NCBI RefSeq assembly: GCF_017114985.1
Contig: NZ_JABXKP010000012.1
Location: 29,828 to 93,827 of the forward strand
Reading direction: 5' to 3'
From: Nostoc sp. JL33
GTDB taxonomy: Bacteria; Cyanobacteriota; Cyanobacteriia; Cyanobacteriales; Nostocaceae
Length of the DNA: 64,000 nt
The notes beneath the pieces are model-generated. The model was not told the origin of the DNA and searched no databases. It was given only the letters and a program-made list of their open reading frames with translations. Both the position numbers and the translations under genes were made by a program. Positions 44,628-52,819 of this stretch are shown here, piece after piece. The number at the start of each line of letters is the position of its first letter. Within the stretch, counting starts at the first letter, position 1.

Positions 44628-45278
44628 ATGTCTTCTAACGATTCGCGATCGCTGCATTACACCATCCCTGTTGAGGAAATTCGCTACGATGAACGCGGTC
44701 TAGTGCCTGCAATTGTCCAAGATTATTTGGATGGTACTGTCCTGATGATGGCGTGGATGAATCAGGAGTCGTTACAAAAAACTTTGGAAACTGAAGAAAC
44801 TTGGTTTTGGAGCCGTTCCCGGCAAGAATTGTGGCACAAAGGGGCGACTTCTGGACATATTCAAAAAGTGCGGAGTATCCGTTATGACTGTGATAGTGAT
44901 GCGTTGCTCATCGGGGTAGAGCAATTAGGAGATGTTGCCTGCCATACTGGAGAACGCAGTTGCTTTCACCAAATAGAAGGGAAAATTGCTGCACCACCAG
45001 GGGATACTTTGTCGCAATTGTTTCAAATAATATGCGATCGCCGCGATAATCCTACTGAGAGTTCTTATACCTGTAAATTATTTGCAGGTGGCGATAACAA
45101 AATTTTGAAAAAGATTGGTGAGGAAACTGCTGAGGTGGTAATGGCCTTTAAGGATGATGAAGCAGATGCGATCGCAGGTGAAGTTGCTGATTTGCTATAT
45201 CATACTTTGGTTGCCTTAGCTCACCATCAAGTTGATTTGAAATCGGTGTATCGTAAGTTGCAAGAACGTCGTCAATAG
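44628..45278 (+). CDS. hisIE: Bifunctional phosphoribosyl-AMP cyclohydrolase / phosphoribosyl-ATP pyrophosphatase
   Basis: 216 residues. The N-terminal HisI domain (about 1-118) has [34 protein letters not shown] and the zinc site [10 protein letters not shown]. The C-terminal HisE domain (about 125-216) has [13 protein letters not shown] and [13 protein letters not shown]. The enzyme performs steps two and three of histidine synthesis. No other his genes are adjacent, as is usual in cyanobacteria. The start is ATG at 44628. Confidence 0.96.
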   Translation: MSSNDSRSLHYTIPVEEIRYDERGLVPAIVQDYLDGTVLMMAWMNQESLQKTLETEETWFWSRSRQELWHKGATSGHIQKVRSIRYDCDSDALLIGVEQLGDVACHTGERSCFHQIEGKIAAPPGDTLSQLFQIICDRRDNPTESSYTCKLFAGGDNKILKKIGEETAEVVMAFKDDEADAIAGEVADLLYHTLVALAHHQVDLKSVYRKLQERRQ

Positions 45279-45296
45279 AGGGAATAACTAGTCATT

Positions 45297-46592
45297 TTAC
45301 TGTGGGGTGGAATGAGGCTTTGAATCAGCAAAAATTCGATTCAGGTATTGTAAAATTACCACAGCGATCGCTACACTCAAGATAAAGTATAGCCAGTAAC
45401 TATTGGTAATAATTTGTGGTTGATCTAATGCCCATCCACCCAAGGGATGACCAATAAAAGAGCCTACAGCCCAGCACAAAGCGTTAATGGAAAAATAAAC
45501 GCCGCGTTGATTTTCCGGGGCTAACTCCGTCACTAAAGAGGCAGCAGATGGGGTATAAGAAACAATCGCCACAGCAAATACTCCTAATGCCAATATTACC
45601 CAAACCAGATTATGAGATGGGGCAGTGCCGCTTACCCAAATCAGGCCAAAACCAATTGCCCAGAGAATAGCGGAAACAGTGAGCGCGAGTGTGTGAGAGC
45701 AGCGTTTTAAGAGGCTGGTGACAGGCAACTGACAGATGATGGCGAACACCAGATGCCAAGCGAATAGAACGCTAATCGTAGTTTGAGCAAATCCTTCAGT
45801 AGTACTTTTTATAACAAAGTTTTTGAAGTAAAGCGGCAGGGTGCTGTGGATTTGAGAAATATAGATTGTAAAGAATATATTAACTGCTATGTAGACCAGG
45901 AAACGGCGATCGCTTAATACTGCCATCCAAGAAGCAAAATGTTCTGTCTTTTCAGCTTCCCCTATCTGCTGTTGTTCAGTTTCACTAATTCCCACATAGA
46001 CAACCCCAAAAAACACCATAAAAGAGATGGCATCAATCACAAATAGCCATCGATAACTCCCAATTATCGCGATCAAAAACCCTGCTAGCACAATTCCGAT
46101 CGCTAACCCAAGATTATCAGCTAATCGGGCGATCGCAAAAGTTTCGCGGCGATTATCAATCTCGCTGGCGTCAGCAACAACAGCTTCAGCCGCCGGCCAA
46201 TAGAAACCTATCCCTAAACCGCTAATCAAGCTACCAATTACCAAAATAGTAAAATTATTGGTTGTAGCCAAAACTAGAGAACCACTTGCTGAAATCGCCG
46301 TCGCTAGCAACAAAGTGCGGCGGCGTCCCCAGTGTCCAGAATCAGCCAAAGAACCACCTACAATCCGCCCTACAATGCCGGAAATCGAGGCGCTACCCAA
46401 GGCTACCCCCACACTGGTTGCAGATAAACCAACTTGATTGACAAAAAATATCGGGGCGTAAAACAGGGTACAGCCGGTGCCAACTTCCGAGAAGAATCTA
46501 CCAATTGCGAAAATCCAGACTTGGGGATGTATCGAGGGCAGCCACGATGATAACTGGGATTGAGAAGCTAATTTCATCAGTTTAAATGTCAT
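45297..46592 (-). CDS. MFS transporter
   Basis: 431 residues with about twelve membrane segments. The MFS motif between segments 2 and 3 is present (GGSLADSGHWGRRRTLLL near residue 80). A second-half match, ELAPENQRGVYFS, is also visible. A central loop (about 215-235) is charged. The substrate cannot be inferred; drug or metabolite efflux is typical of such members. The start is ATG at 46592 preceded by AGGAAAG. A cluster of DnaA-box-like words lies just upstream (46644-46685). Confidence 0.88.
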   Translation of the reverse strand: MTFKLMKLASQSQLSSWLPSIHPQVWIFAIGRFFSEVGTGCTLFYAPIFFVNQVGLSATSVGVALGSASISGIVGRIVGGSLADSGHWGRRRTLLLATAISASGSLVLATTNNFTILVIGSLISGLGIGFYWPAAEAVVADASEIDNRRETFAIARLADNLGLAIGIVLAGFLIAIIGSYRWLFVIDAISFMVFFGVVYVGISETEQQQIGEAEKTEHFASWMAVLSDRRFLVYIAVNIFFTIYISQIHSTLPLYFKNFVIKSTTEGFAQTTISVLFAWHLVFAIICQLPVTSLLKRCSHTLALTVSAILWAIGFGLIWVSGTAPSHNLVWVILALGVFAVAIVSYTPSAASLVTELAPENQRGVYFSINALCWAVGSFIGHPLGGWALDQPQIITNSYWLYFILSVAIAVVILQYLNRIFADSKPHSTPQ

Positions 46593-46643
46593 GCTTTCCT
46601 GACATTTTGGTAATTCTTATCATTTGCTACAATTTTCCTCACT

Positions 46644-46685
46644 CATTCCACAAGGTTTCCACAGGGATTTTAGCAGTTTTCCACA
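46644..46685. other. Cluster of three DnaA-box-like nonamers
   Basis: CATTCCACA (46644-46652), GTTTCCACA (46655-46663) and TTTTCCACA (46677-46685) lie within 42 bp in the same orientation. The last matches the cyanobacterial DnaA box exactly. No dnaA or dnaN gene is present, so this is not obviously oriC. It may be a DnaA-regulated site upstream of the MFS gene, or chance. Confidence 0.35.
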
Positions 46686-47065
46686 GGTGCTCTACGAGTC
46701 AATAGGCTGTTGCCGTCTAACTGGGGATTGTTAATTAAGAGTGGCAAGGAACTTCAAGGACTGAGTTTTTATAAAGTAAAGTAACGAAAAATCGGCTTAA
46801 AGCCTTATTGTTCCGTTCGCATTTATTTTTTATACAATCGTTTTTAACATTTCGCAGCATTGACAAACCCACCCCCTCTTAGCGCACAATGATTCGGCTT
46901 GCTTTTGTAGTTCGTTCAACCGTTGGCATCAAATGTGTAAAATATATTACTACCAGATGCGGGCGTAGATTGGCGGGCTGGCGAAAGAGCGTGTGAGGTA
47001 GCCTGATTGCCGTTTCACCGCAAGCAACTTGTCCCTCTTGATTATCCTCATAGGAGGAAAATCTC

Positions 47066-47320
47066 ATGAAAGCAACGGTTAGCATCTTTACAGAAATTCC
47101 CGAAACACTCCACGAATCCTTAAAAAACTACTTAGAAAAGCATCCCGATTGGGATGAAAACAGAGTGTTGACGGCGGCGTTATCATTATTTTTACTCCAA
47201 AATGGAGATAGCGATCGCCGTGCTGCCCGAGTCTATCTGGAAACTTTGTTCCACCACTCCTCAGTAGAAATGCCCAGCATCGATTCACCCGCAACAGCTA
47301 ATCTACTAGACACCCCATAG
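47066..47320 (+). CDS. DUF2811 family protein
   Basis: 84 residues. An excellent ribosome-binding site AGGAGG (47052-47057) lies eight bases before the ATG. The sequence VSIFTEIPETLHESLKNYL, then HPDWDENRVLTAALSLFL, has the look of a ribbon-helix-helix-like small protein and matches the cyanobacterial DUF2811 family. The function is unknown. The strong ribosome-binding site suggests high expression. It stands alone and is followed by repeat DNA. Confidence 0.82.
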   Translation: MKATVSIFTEIPETLHESLKNYLEKHPDWDENRVLTAALSLFLLQNGDSDRRAARVYLETLFHHSSVEMPSIDSPATANLLDTP

Positions 47321-47610
47321 GTGCTGGTATGAATGGCACGCTTGTAAAGCCCAAAGGCTTGTGTCACCTCGTTCGCCTCGTTCCCAGTCTTAAGACTGGG
47401 AATGTATGATCAGAGGCTCTGCCTCTGGTAAAGAAAGAGGAGGCAGAGCCTCCCAGGATGGGAAAGGTCTGTATCTTAACTTAGTGCCATTCAGTACTGG
47501 TATGAGGGGCGTTATTCTAGCTAATGCCCTAATATGGGCACGGTTTGCCGTGCCCCATTAATGGATTTTCAGCCGAAGCGATCGGCCATCTGGGGGCAAT
47601 ATTACAACAA
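47321..47610. repeat. Spacer with hairpin repeats
   Basis: 290 bp. TTCCCAGTCTTAAGACTGGGAA palindrome (47379-47403 region), AGAGGCTCTGCCTCT (about 47412-47426) with a related AGGCAGAGCCTCCCAG (about 47440-47455), and GGGCACGGTTTGCCGTGCCC (about 47535-47554). These are dispersed repeats of cyanobacterial type. No gene is seen. Confidence 0.65.
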
Positions 47611-47614
47611 AAAA

Positions 47615-47712
47615 GATCAGTAGATTCTGATCCTTAAAAAGGTTCCAGCCCTCCTATTAGGCATTAAGAGTCAGAGACTTCTTTTCGAGAGAACCCACGA
47701 AGGTGGGTTTTG
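47615..47712 (+). ncRNA. Candidate small RNA with terminator
   Basis: A perfect 5' hairpin GATCAG/CTGATC (47615-47632) is followed by about 58 unstructured bases containing CCAGCCCTCCTATTAGG. A terminator-like hairpin AACCCAC/GTGGGTT (47692-47709) with TTGTTTG then follows. No open frame fits. The layout resembles a bacterial trans-acting sRNA of about 100 nt with a C-rich single-stranded seed. I could not assign it to a known family. Confidence 0.35.
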
Positions 47713-47714
47713 TT
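47692..47714 (+). terminator. Terminator-like hairpin
   Basis: AACCCAC (47692-47698) pairs with GTGGGTT (47703-47709) around GAAG and is followed by TTGTTTG. It either ends the candidate sRNA or works for the DUF2811 transcript about 370 bp upstream. Confidence 0.5.
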
Positions 47715-48048
47715 TGTGTAGACGCGGTTTTTAACCGCCGATTTCACTTAAGTTGACACAAATGCACAGCTATGCGCCCCTGCGAACTCCATCCTAAGCA
47801 CCGTCATATCTACTAAAACGGTCACAAGCAAAGAAATATTTTCCAGTGGACTCTCTGTTGTGTCCACTGCCTTAAACAGATAAATCAATATCTCAAATAA
47901 CTGCTTGGTCTGTATTTGAGGAATATTTACCTATTTTGACTGTCTAAATTTGTCTTTTACTAAAGCCAAAGAAATTCACTAATTGCTCCCCCAGAAGTTA
48001 ACAGTCAAGAGTTAAAAAACTCTAGACTATAAACTCAGGACTTGGCTT

Positions 48049-48759
48049 CTAAGTGCTGGGGGTAACGTAACTAGCAGATTCAAACTTATACCCTACGCCA
48101 CGTACAGTTTGAATTAATGCTGGCTGACTAGCATCAATTTCAATCTTCTTGCGAATTTGGCCGATATGTACATCTACAACCCGCTGGTCGCCGACATATT
48201 CATAGTCCCACACCTCTTGGATTAGTTCTGCACGCCGCCAAACTCGGCCTGGATGACTGGCTAAAAAATGCAATAAGTCAAATTCCAGAGCAGTTAAGAG
48301 TACTGGTTGGTTATTAAGTGCCACCTCCCGTCGCACCGGATCAATCATAAGTTTTTCAAATACCAAGCGTTTCTGCTCGGCCGTAGTTATCACTCGCTGA
48401 CGCCTCAAAATCGCTCCGACTCTGACTTCTAGCTCTCCCAGCCCAAAAGGCTTGGTGAGATAGTCGTCAGCACCTTTAGAAAAGCCGCGAATTTTGTCAG
48501 CTTCGTCAGCACGGCTAGTCAACATCAGAACAAAAACACCATTACGACTTTGCATCTCTTGGCAGAGGTTAAACCCAGTTACATCTGGTAGATTCACATC
48601 TAGAATCACCAAATCAGGGTTAAACTGCTCAAATAGAGCTAAGGCTGTCTTTCCATCTTCGGCAGCCTCCACCTGATAGTTCTGCTTTATCAAAAAGCGT
48701 TGGATTAAATTCCGAACCGCAGGGTCGTCGTCAACTACAAGAATCTTGGCAGGAGCCAT
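48049..48759 (-). CDS. OmpR/PhoB-family response regulator
   Basis: 236 residues from ATG 48759 (MAPAKILVVDDDPAVRN); a second ATG two codons upstream and a TTG six codons upstream are alternatives. The receiver domain has the acidic pocket VVDDD (9-12), phospho-acceptor D54 (VILDVNLPD) and LTKPFG. The C-terminal winged helix ends in VVDVHIGQIRKKI...VRGVGYKF. It would bind DNA when phosphorylated. No sensor kinase is adjacent, so its partner and targets are unknown. Confidence 0.92.
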   Translation of the reverse strand: MAPAKILVVDDDPAVRNLIQRFLIKQNYQVEAAEDGKTALALFEQFNPDLVILDVNLPDVTGFNLCQEMQSRNGVFVLMLTSRADEADKIRGFSKGADDYLTKPFGLGELEVRVGAILRRQRVITTAEQKRLVFEKLMIDPVRREVALNNQPVLLTALEFDLLHFLASHPGRVWRRAELIQEVWDYEYVGDQRVVDVHIGQIRKKIEIDASQPALIQTVRGVGYKFESASYVTPST

Positions 48760-49405
48760 GACCATTACTTTGCACAAAAATTCGTAAGATTAACAAGAGA
48801 GTTGCGTAAAAACGCAGTTGCCACTTTGGGAGTAACTAAGAATCTACATGGCTACACCATGAGAATCCTGATTATTCAAAAAGAAATACTCTAATCAGGA
48901 TTGTGGGCGATGAGAACGCGAAACTTATGTTAGCCACAGTATATAGGCGCTCTGACTTTGGCCGCAACAGTTCTTGACAGCAAGACACCTTCTTGATCCC
49001 AGTTAGGTGGTAACTGAAAACGTTTCAATTTTAAATCGATATGCGGATATATACCACAAGCGATTATTCAGTATAATTAAAAAAAATCTGTTACGGTACA
49101 CTAAGTTGCCAAATCTGAAACAGTAAAGTTGATTTTTTCATCAAAACTATGTGTTTTAGGTACTCTCCGTTCAAATTCTAGATTAGAGCCAGAACTGGGT
49201 AACGACATGAGGGTATACACGGAGTTATAGCGATATGTTAAAGTGACTATAGTTGAAATTACAAAGTCGATTAAACTAACCCGTGCTACTATCCTGGTAG
49301 GGCATAAAATAGGTCGAGATTTTAGTTTCGATCAAAATAAAACCTAAAGCTGTTTTTGATTCGACAAAAGACTGCCGCTGACTGAGGCTGAAGTAACAAA
49401 CTCCC
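48760..49405. other. Spacer between divergent response regulator and CPP1-like genes
   Basis: 646 bp, A+T-rich. It contains both promoters. No repeat or gene of note was seen. Confidence 0.45.
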
Positions 49406-50032
49406 ATGAGCGATCAAAATCCCTACGAAAAACTTGGGGTATCAGAAGAGGCTAGCTTCGATGAAATTCAGGATGCTCGTAATCGCCTATTCGAGCAGCA
49501 TAGTGGCGATGCCAAGCATTTAGAAGTAATTGAAGCGGCTTACGATGCGATTTTAATGGATCGCTTACGGATGCGACAGGAAGGTAAAATTAAAGTCCCT
49601 GAGCGTATCCGGTTTCCAGAGTTGCGAGTGCAATCGGTTCCTAAAGAAAGTCCAACCCCTCGCGAGCAGTCACCTGCATGGCTGCAACGAATGTTGGATC
49701 AGCCAACACCTGCGGATATTCTCTTACCAGGAGCTTGGTTTCTTGGTTTGAGTTCTATTAGCCTGTTTTATCCAGAGGGAGGCGATCAGGTTTTGCAGTT
49801 AGCATTGGTGGTTGGAGTAGGCACCAGTATTTACTTTCTCAATCGCAAGGAAGGTAAATTTGGTCGAGCAGTTTTGTTCACCCTGGCCAGTTTAATAATT
49901 GGCTTAATCGCTGGGGGACTAGTTGCCAGCTTGCTCTTACCACAAATATCATTTATCAGTCTGGGAACGAATCAGTTCTCTAGTGTAGTGACGTTTATAT
50001 TGTTGTGGTTGGTTAGTAGCTTTCTCCGCTAA
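49406..50032 (+). CDS. CPP1-like / J-like membrane protein
   Basis: 208 residues. The N-terminal J-like domain reads NPYEKLGVSEEASFDEIQDARNR and lacks the HPD tripeptide of true DnaJ proteins. A linker with VPERIRFPELRV follows, then about three or four membrane segments (from about 115 to the end). This is the architecture of the cyanobacterial and plastid CPP1 family, chaperone-like proteins protecting protochlorophyllide oxidoreductase. The role here is by family. The start is ATG at 49406; the gene ends at a clear terminator. Confidence 0.87.
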   Translation: MSDQNPYEKLGVSEEASFDEIQDARNRLFEQHSGDAKHLEVIEAAYDAILMDRLRMRQEGKIKVPERIRFPELRVQSVPKESPTPREQSPAWLQRMLDQPTPADILLPGAWFLGLSSISLFYPEGGDQVLQLALVVGVGTSIYFLNRKEGKFGRAVLFTLASLIIGLIAGGLVASLLLPQISFISLGTNQFSSVVTFILLWLVSSFLR

Positions 50033-50103
50033 ATCGCTATCCGTAAGCAAGTTTCTATAAAGAAGACGTGGTTAATATATGTTCTTCTTAAAATTTGAGA
50101 GTC

Positions 50104-50138
50104 AGGAGTCAGAATACCTTTTCTGGCTCCTATTTTAA
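50104..50138 (+). terminator. Bidirectional terminator between CPP1-like and HAD genes
   Basis: AGGAGTCAGAA (50104-50114) pairs with TTCTGGCTCCT (50121-50131) with one wobble, followed on the plus strand by ATTTTAATT. It lies between the convergent stops at 50032 and 50167 and could serve both genes. Confidence 0.7.
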
Positions 50139-50166
50139 TTCAATCTGTTACAGCTACAGAGCCTTT

Positions 50167-50859
50167 CTAGACAAGGTGTTTAGGTTTTAGGACTAAATCG
50201 ACAGCAGCGCTGAAATCCTTAACGATTAAGTCGGGGTGGTAAATTTCCAATTGGGTGCGATCGCGGATACCAGATTCCACAGCCATCACCTTAATGCCAT
50301 AATTTTTAGCGGCGGTGATGTCGGCTTCCGTATCTCCCACCATCCAAGTATCAGTAGCCGGGGGCAGTTCTTTTAATGCCCTAGCCATCAACAAGGGCTT
50401 ATCTTCAATATCACGAGTTTTAACGTAGTCGTTACTCAGGCAATAACAACGATTTTCCGGGAAAAATCTATCTAAATCGTGTTTTTTGAAAGCATAATCT
50501 AGTTCCCGAACTCGGCGCATGGTCATAACTGCCAAATCAATTCCAGCTTGTTGAATTTTTAACAGTGCATCCACAGCACCAGGCGCGAGAGTGTCATATT
50601 TGAAATAAGCTTCTGTATGCACATTTTGCCGCCGCAACTGGGCAAATTCTTGGGCTTGGGTTTCGTCTAACCCAGAATTTAAGGCGATTTGTTTTTCGGG
50701 AACGCGCGATCGCTTTAACTGCCAAAATTCCGCTTTCGGAAGTTCTTGCACCACTTGGTCTGGGCGACGGGTTTTCTCCAAACAGAATTGATAAACACGG
50801 TAGTATCGTTCGGAAACGTCAATAATTGGGCCGTCGAAGTCAGTAATAAGTCTTAGCAT
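50167..50859 (-). CDS. HAD-superfamily hydrolase
   Basis: 230 residues. HAD motif I DFDGP (D7 and D9), motif II in VMTMRR, and motif III/IV lysine and GDTEADITAAKN are present. A helical cap lies between about 20 and 85. The enzyme is likely to be a small-molecule phosphatase of phosphoglycolate-phosphatase type; the substrate is not defined. The start is ATG at 50859. It borders the accessory region that begins at 50.88 kb. Confidence 0.88.
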   Translation of the reverse strand: MLRLITDFDGPIIDVSERYYRVYQFCLEKTRRPDQVVQELPKAEFWQLKRSRVPEKQIALNSGLDETQAQEFAQLRRQNVHTEAYFKYDTLAPGAVDALLKIQQAGIDLAVMTMRRVRELDYAFKKHDLDRFFPENRCYCLSNDYVKTRDIEDKPLLMARALKELPPATDTWMVGDTEADITAAKNYGIKVMAVESGIRDRTQLEIYHPDLIVKDFSAAVDLVLKPKHLV

Positions 50860-50888
50860 CGGCGGAAAATGTTAAATTTTATTAAAAT

Positions 50889-51105
50889 TATCTCAGATAT
50901 TTCGCTATTTTTCGAGAGCAGCAGCGTGATTTAAGCGCTGCACAAAAATTAGCTCAAGAACTACCAGATATAGCAATATATTTCAACAATCAGTGTTCGG
51001 AATAATAGTACGGAAGGTTCTCTAACTATACAAGTTAATCCAGTAGGTAGTAAAAAACACACAGTATTTAGATATAAACTACCATCACCTTCAGGGAAAT
51101 TATGA
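50889..51105 (+). pseudogene. Decayed 3' end of a gene, upstream of an orphan protein
   Basis: Two protein-like segments lie in different frames. The first (about 50892-50995) reads RYFAIFREQQRDLSAAQKL, then AQELPDIAIYFNNQCSE and a stop. The second (from about 50995) reads NNSTEGSLTIQVNPVGSKK, then HTVFRYKLPSPSGKL and a TGA at 51103-51105. The TGA overlaps the ATG of the next gene (ATGA). There is no plausible start. This looks like a 5'-truncated, frameshifted remnant whose last codons remain coupled to the downstream gene. Product unknown. Confidence 0.5.
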
Positions 51106-51707
51106 GTGAAGAATGGAAATTTTTAAAGCCTATTTTCAATGATGAAGAAGTAATTAAACTTAGGGAAACACTAAACAAAGTTGTAATCGGTTCTGGAAGT
51201 ACTGTCGAGCCTAGTAAACTTAATATTATTAAGCAGTCCGACTGGATTGCCATACCAACAGAAAGTGGAGATCACTTTTCTGAAGAAGATGAAATTAAAC
51301 TCTTACAAGCAGTATTGCAACATGGGAATCAAGAAATTGTAGCAATAGCATTTGAGCCTGTAGAACCTTTCCCTCTCGCATTCGTATTTCCAGCAACGGC
51401 TGAAGCAATTGCAGAGTTTAATTGGAAATGTACACTTTTTTGGTTTGCACTGTATGCTGGAGAGCCTGATTGGGTAATTATGTGTACTAAGTTAGATTTC
51501 CTTGTTATTACTGGAAAGCATAGTTTTGTTAGCCAATTTTTAGGCTGTGAAATCCAACCAGCTTTTGCTGACTTCTACGAGTTAGCATTAAGTTATTCTG
51601 ATGATGATCCTGAAAAAAAGTCTTTACTACAGGTGTACAATCTACTTTGGCGTGAATATCCTAAGATAAATCCTGGAGAAATTATCCAACTTTTGCCTGT
51701 GTCGTGA
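51102..51707 (+). CDS. Orphan soluble protein, possible immunity protein
   Basis: 201 residues, acidic overall, with no signal peptide or membrane segment. Features are a helical N-terminus (WKFLKPIFNDEEVIKLRETL) and a mixed middle with hydrophobic strands (IVAIAFEPVEPFPLAFVFP; CTLFWFALYAGEPDWVIMCTKL). The C-terminal helix is FADFYELALSY. I do not recognise a family. Its ATG overlaps the stop of the decayed gene before it, an arrangement common for effector/immunity pairs. Size and acidity would fit an immunity protein; that is inference. Confidence 0.65.
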   Translation: MSEEWKFLKPIFNDEEVIKLRETLNKVVIGSGSTVEPSKLNIIKQSDWIAIPTESGDHFSEEDEIKLLQAVLQHGNQEIVAIAFEPVEPFPLAFVFPATAEAIAEFNWKCTLFWFALYAGEPDWVIMCTKLDFLVITGKHSFVSQFLGCEIQPAFADFYELALSYSDDDPEKKSLLQVYNLLWREYPKINPGEIIQLLPVS

Positions 51708-51749
51708 TTGGTGCGTTGGGCGTTTCAACCTAGCGCAACCTACTGGCTA

Positions 51750-51835
51750 AGGGTTTTTTCCAAACTCTTTTTAAGAAAGTATCGACGATGACCTGGAGGA
51801 AAATCTTCTAACTCTCCAAAAACATTTTTAACCTC
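51750..51835 (-). pseudogene. In-frame coding-like tail after the yhaV stop
   Basis: Reading on past the TAA of the YhaV gene in the same frame gives 28-30 sense codons (EVKNVFGELEDFPPGHRRYF, then LKKSLEKTLSQ) before TAG at about 51750. The composition is protein-like, but there is no in-frame start codon. It may be a remnant of another gene's 3' end or a former C-terminal extension. Confidence 0.35.
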
Positions 51836-52342
51836 TTAAATTAAAGTCTCAGAATCTTCAGATATTGTTTCTATATTTAAATCTTGTGTGTTTAAATTGT
51901 CTATATCTAAAGAAGCTTTTAAAAGTTCGCTCCATGAATTTGGAGGGTTTCCTTGATCAAGCATTTTTGTAAATTTTTGATAAGGATCTGTTTTTGATCC
52001 TTCTTTTCTTAGGGTTTTTTCGTCGTTTACCCAAGCGTAAATAATTATTTTATCAATACTACTGTAACGAAAAAATAAACGGAACCGTTGATAAAATTTT
52101 GCTCGAAACCAATGCTTTCTATCTGCCCCTAGCTTTTTCCCCTGTCTGAACTCTTTTGCTGTAGGGTCTCTAGGAATATGATTATAAACAAGCTCCTTAA
52201 TAATGTTAAGGAGCTTTGTAGATGGGTGAGATTGATATGTTTCAGGATTACTTTCTTCAAGCTGCTCAACAGTCACAATCAGTTTTTTAAAATATTCACT
52301 GAAAGCGGGGTGAGCTTTTAATGTCCACCCATTAACATTCAT
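51836..52342 (-). CDS. yhaV: YhaV-family type II toxin
   Basis: 168 residues. The family core is clear: LKAHPAFSEYFKKL, then HPSTKLLNIIKELV and IPRDPTAKEFRQGKKLG, HWFRAKFYQRFRLFFRYSS and IIYAWVNDEKTLRKEGSK, ending ML-QGNPP-SW. YhaV toxins are RelE-like mRNA interferases that stop growth when free of antitoxin. The ATG overlaps the stop of the upstream small gene by four bases (ATGA), as expected for a toxin-antitoxin pair. An acidic C-terminal extension (about 140-168) is unusual for the family. Confidence 0.88.
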   Translation of the reverse strand: MNVNGWTLKAHPAFSEYFKKLIVTVEQLEESNPETYQSHPSTKLLNIIKELVYNHIPRDPTAKEFRQGKKLGADRKHWFRAKFYQRFRLFFRYSSIDKIIIYAWVNDEKTLRKEGSKTDPYQKFTKMLDQGNPPNSWSELLKASLDIDNLNTQDLNIETISEDSETLI

Positions 52343-52689
52343 GCAAAAATAAAGTCCTCTGGCAGCTCCTCATTAAAATCAGCTGTCATACCTTTGGTAA
52401 GAGCTTCTGCACGATGATACAAATCTTCAGTGAGAGGTTCAATCAAACTAGAGCTATGAGCAATATCTTTGTCAATTAAGTCTAAGAACGCTTCTGTAGA
52501 AAATTTGGCTTTAATTTTGTCAAATTTTTTATTGGTTTTTTTTGCCTTTACATTGCTTTGGCTAGAGTAAAATACTACCTCACTTGTAGACTTTCTAAGA
52601 AAAGCTATAAAATACTTACGTGGGTGTGCGTGACTAGTAGCTTCTACAATAGCAATATAATTACGTCTATCACGAGACTTGACTTTCAT
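52339..52689 (-). CDS. Putative antitoxin paired with YhaV
   Basis: 116 residues. It is translated just upstream of, and overlapping, the YhaV toxin, so it is almost certainly the antitoxin by position. I do not see the AbrB-type PrlF/SohA signature usually paired with YhaV. The N-terminal half (NYIAIVEATSHAHPRKYFIAF) looks like a beta-rich fold and is followed by a basic linker (KAKKTNKKFDKIKAKF). An acidic C-terminus (TADFNEELPEDF) follows and could bind the toxin. The start is ATG at 52689. The family is unassigned. Confidence 0.72.
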   Translation of the reverse strand: MKVKSRDRRNYIAIVEATSHAHPRKYFIAFLRKSTSEVVFYSSQSNVKAKKTNKKFDKIKAKFSTEAFLDLIDKDIAHSSSLIEPLTEDLYHRAEALTKGMTADFNEELPEDFIFA

Positions 52690-52819
52690 GTTTTTTAGTC
52701 TAGTTTTCGCCTTCTATATCTAATTTATCTCAATATCTTTCACTCTGCAAGTTACAAATCAAGGCTATCACCATTAAGTCCATAAAAATAGTACAAAAAA
52801 GGTAAATTGTACTCAGGCA

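Noticed and set aside
46644..46685. Chromosomal origin of replication
   Set aside because: Only three box-like sites and no dnaA, dnaN or AT-rich unwinding block with them; reported only as a site cluster.
46879..47085. 68-codon minus-strand frame overlapping the DUF2811 start
   Set aside because: The DUF2811 gene has a strong ribosome-binding site here on the plus strand.
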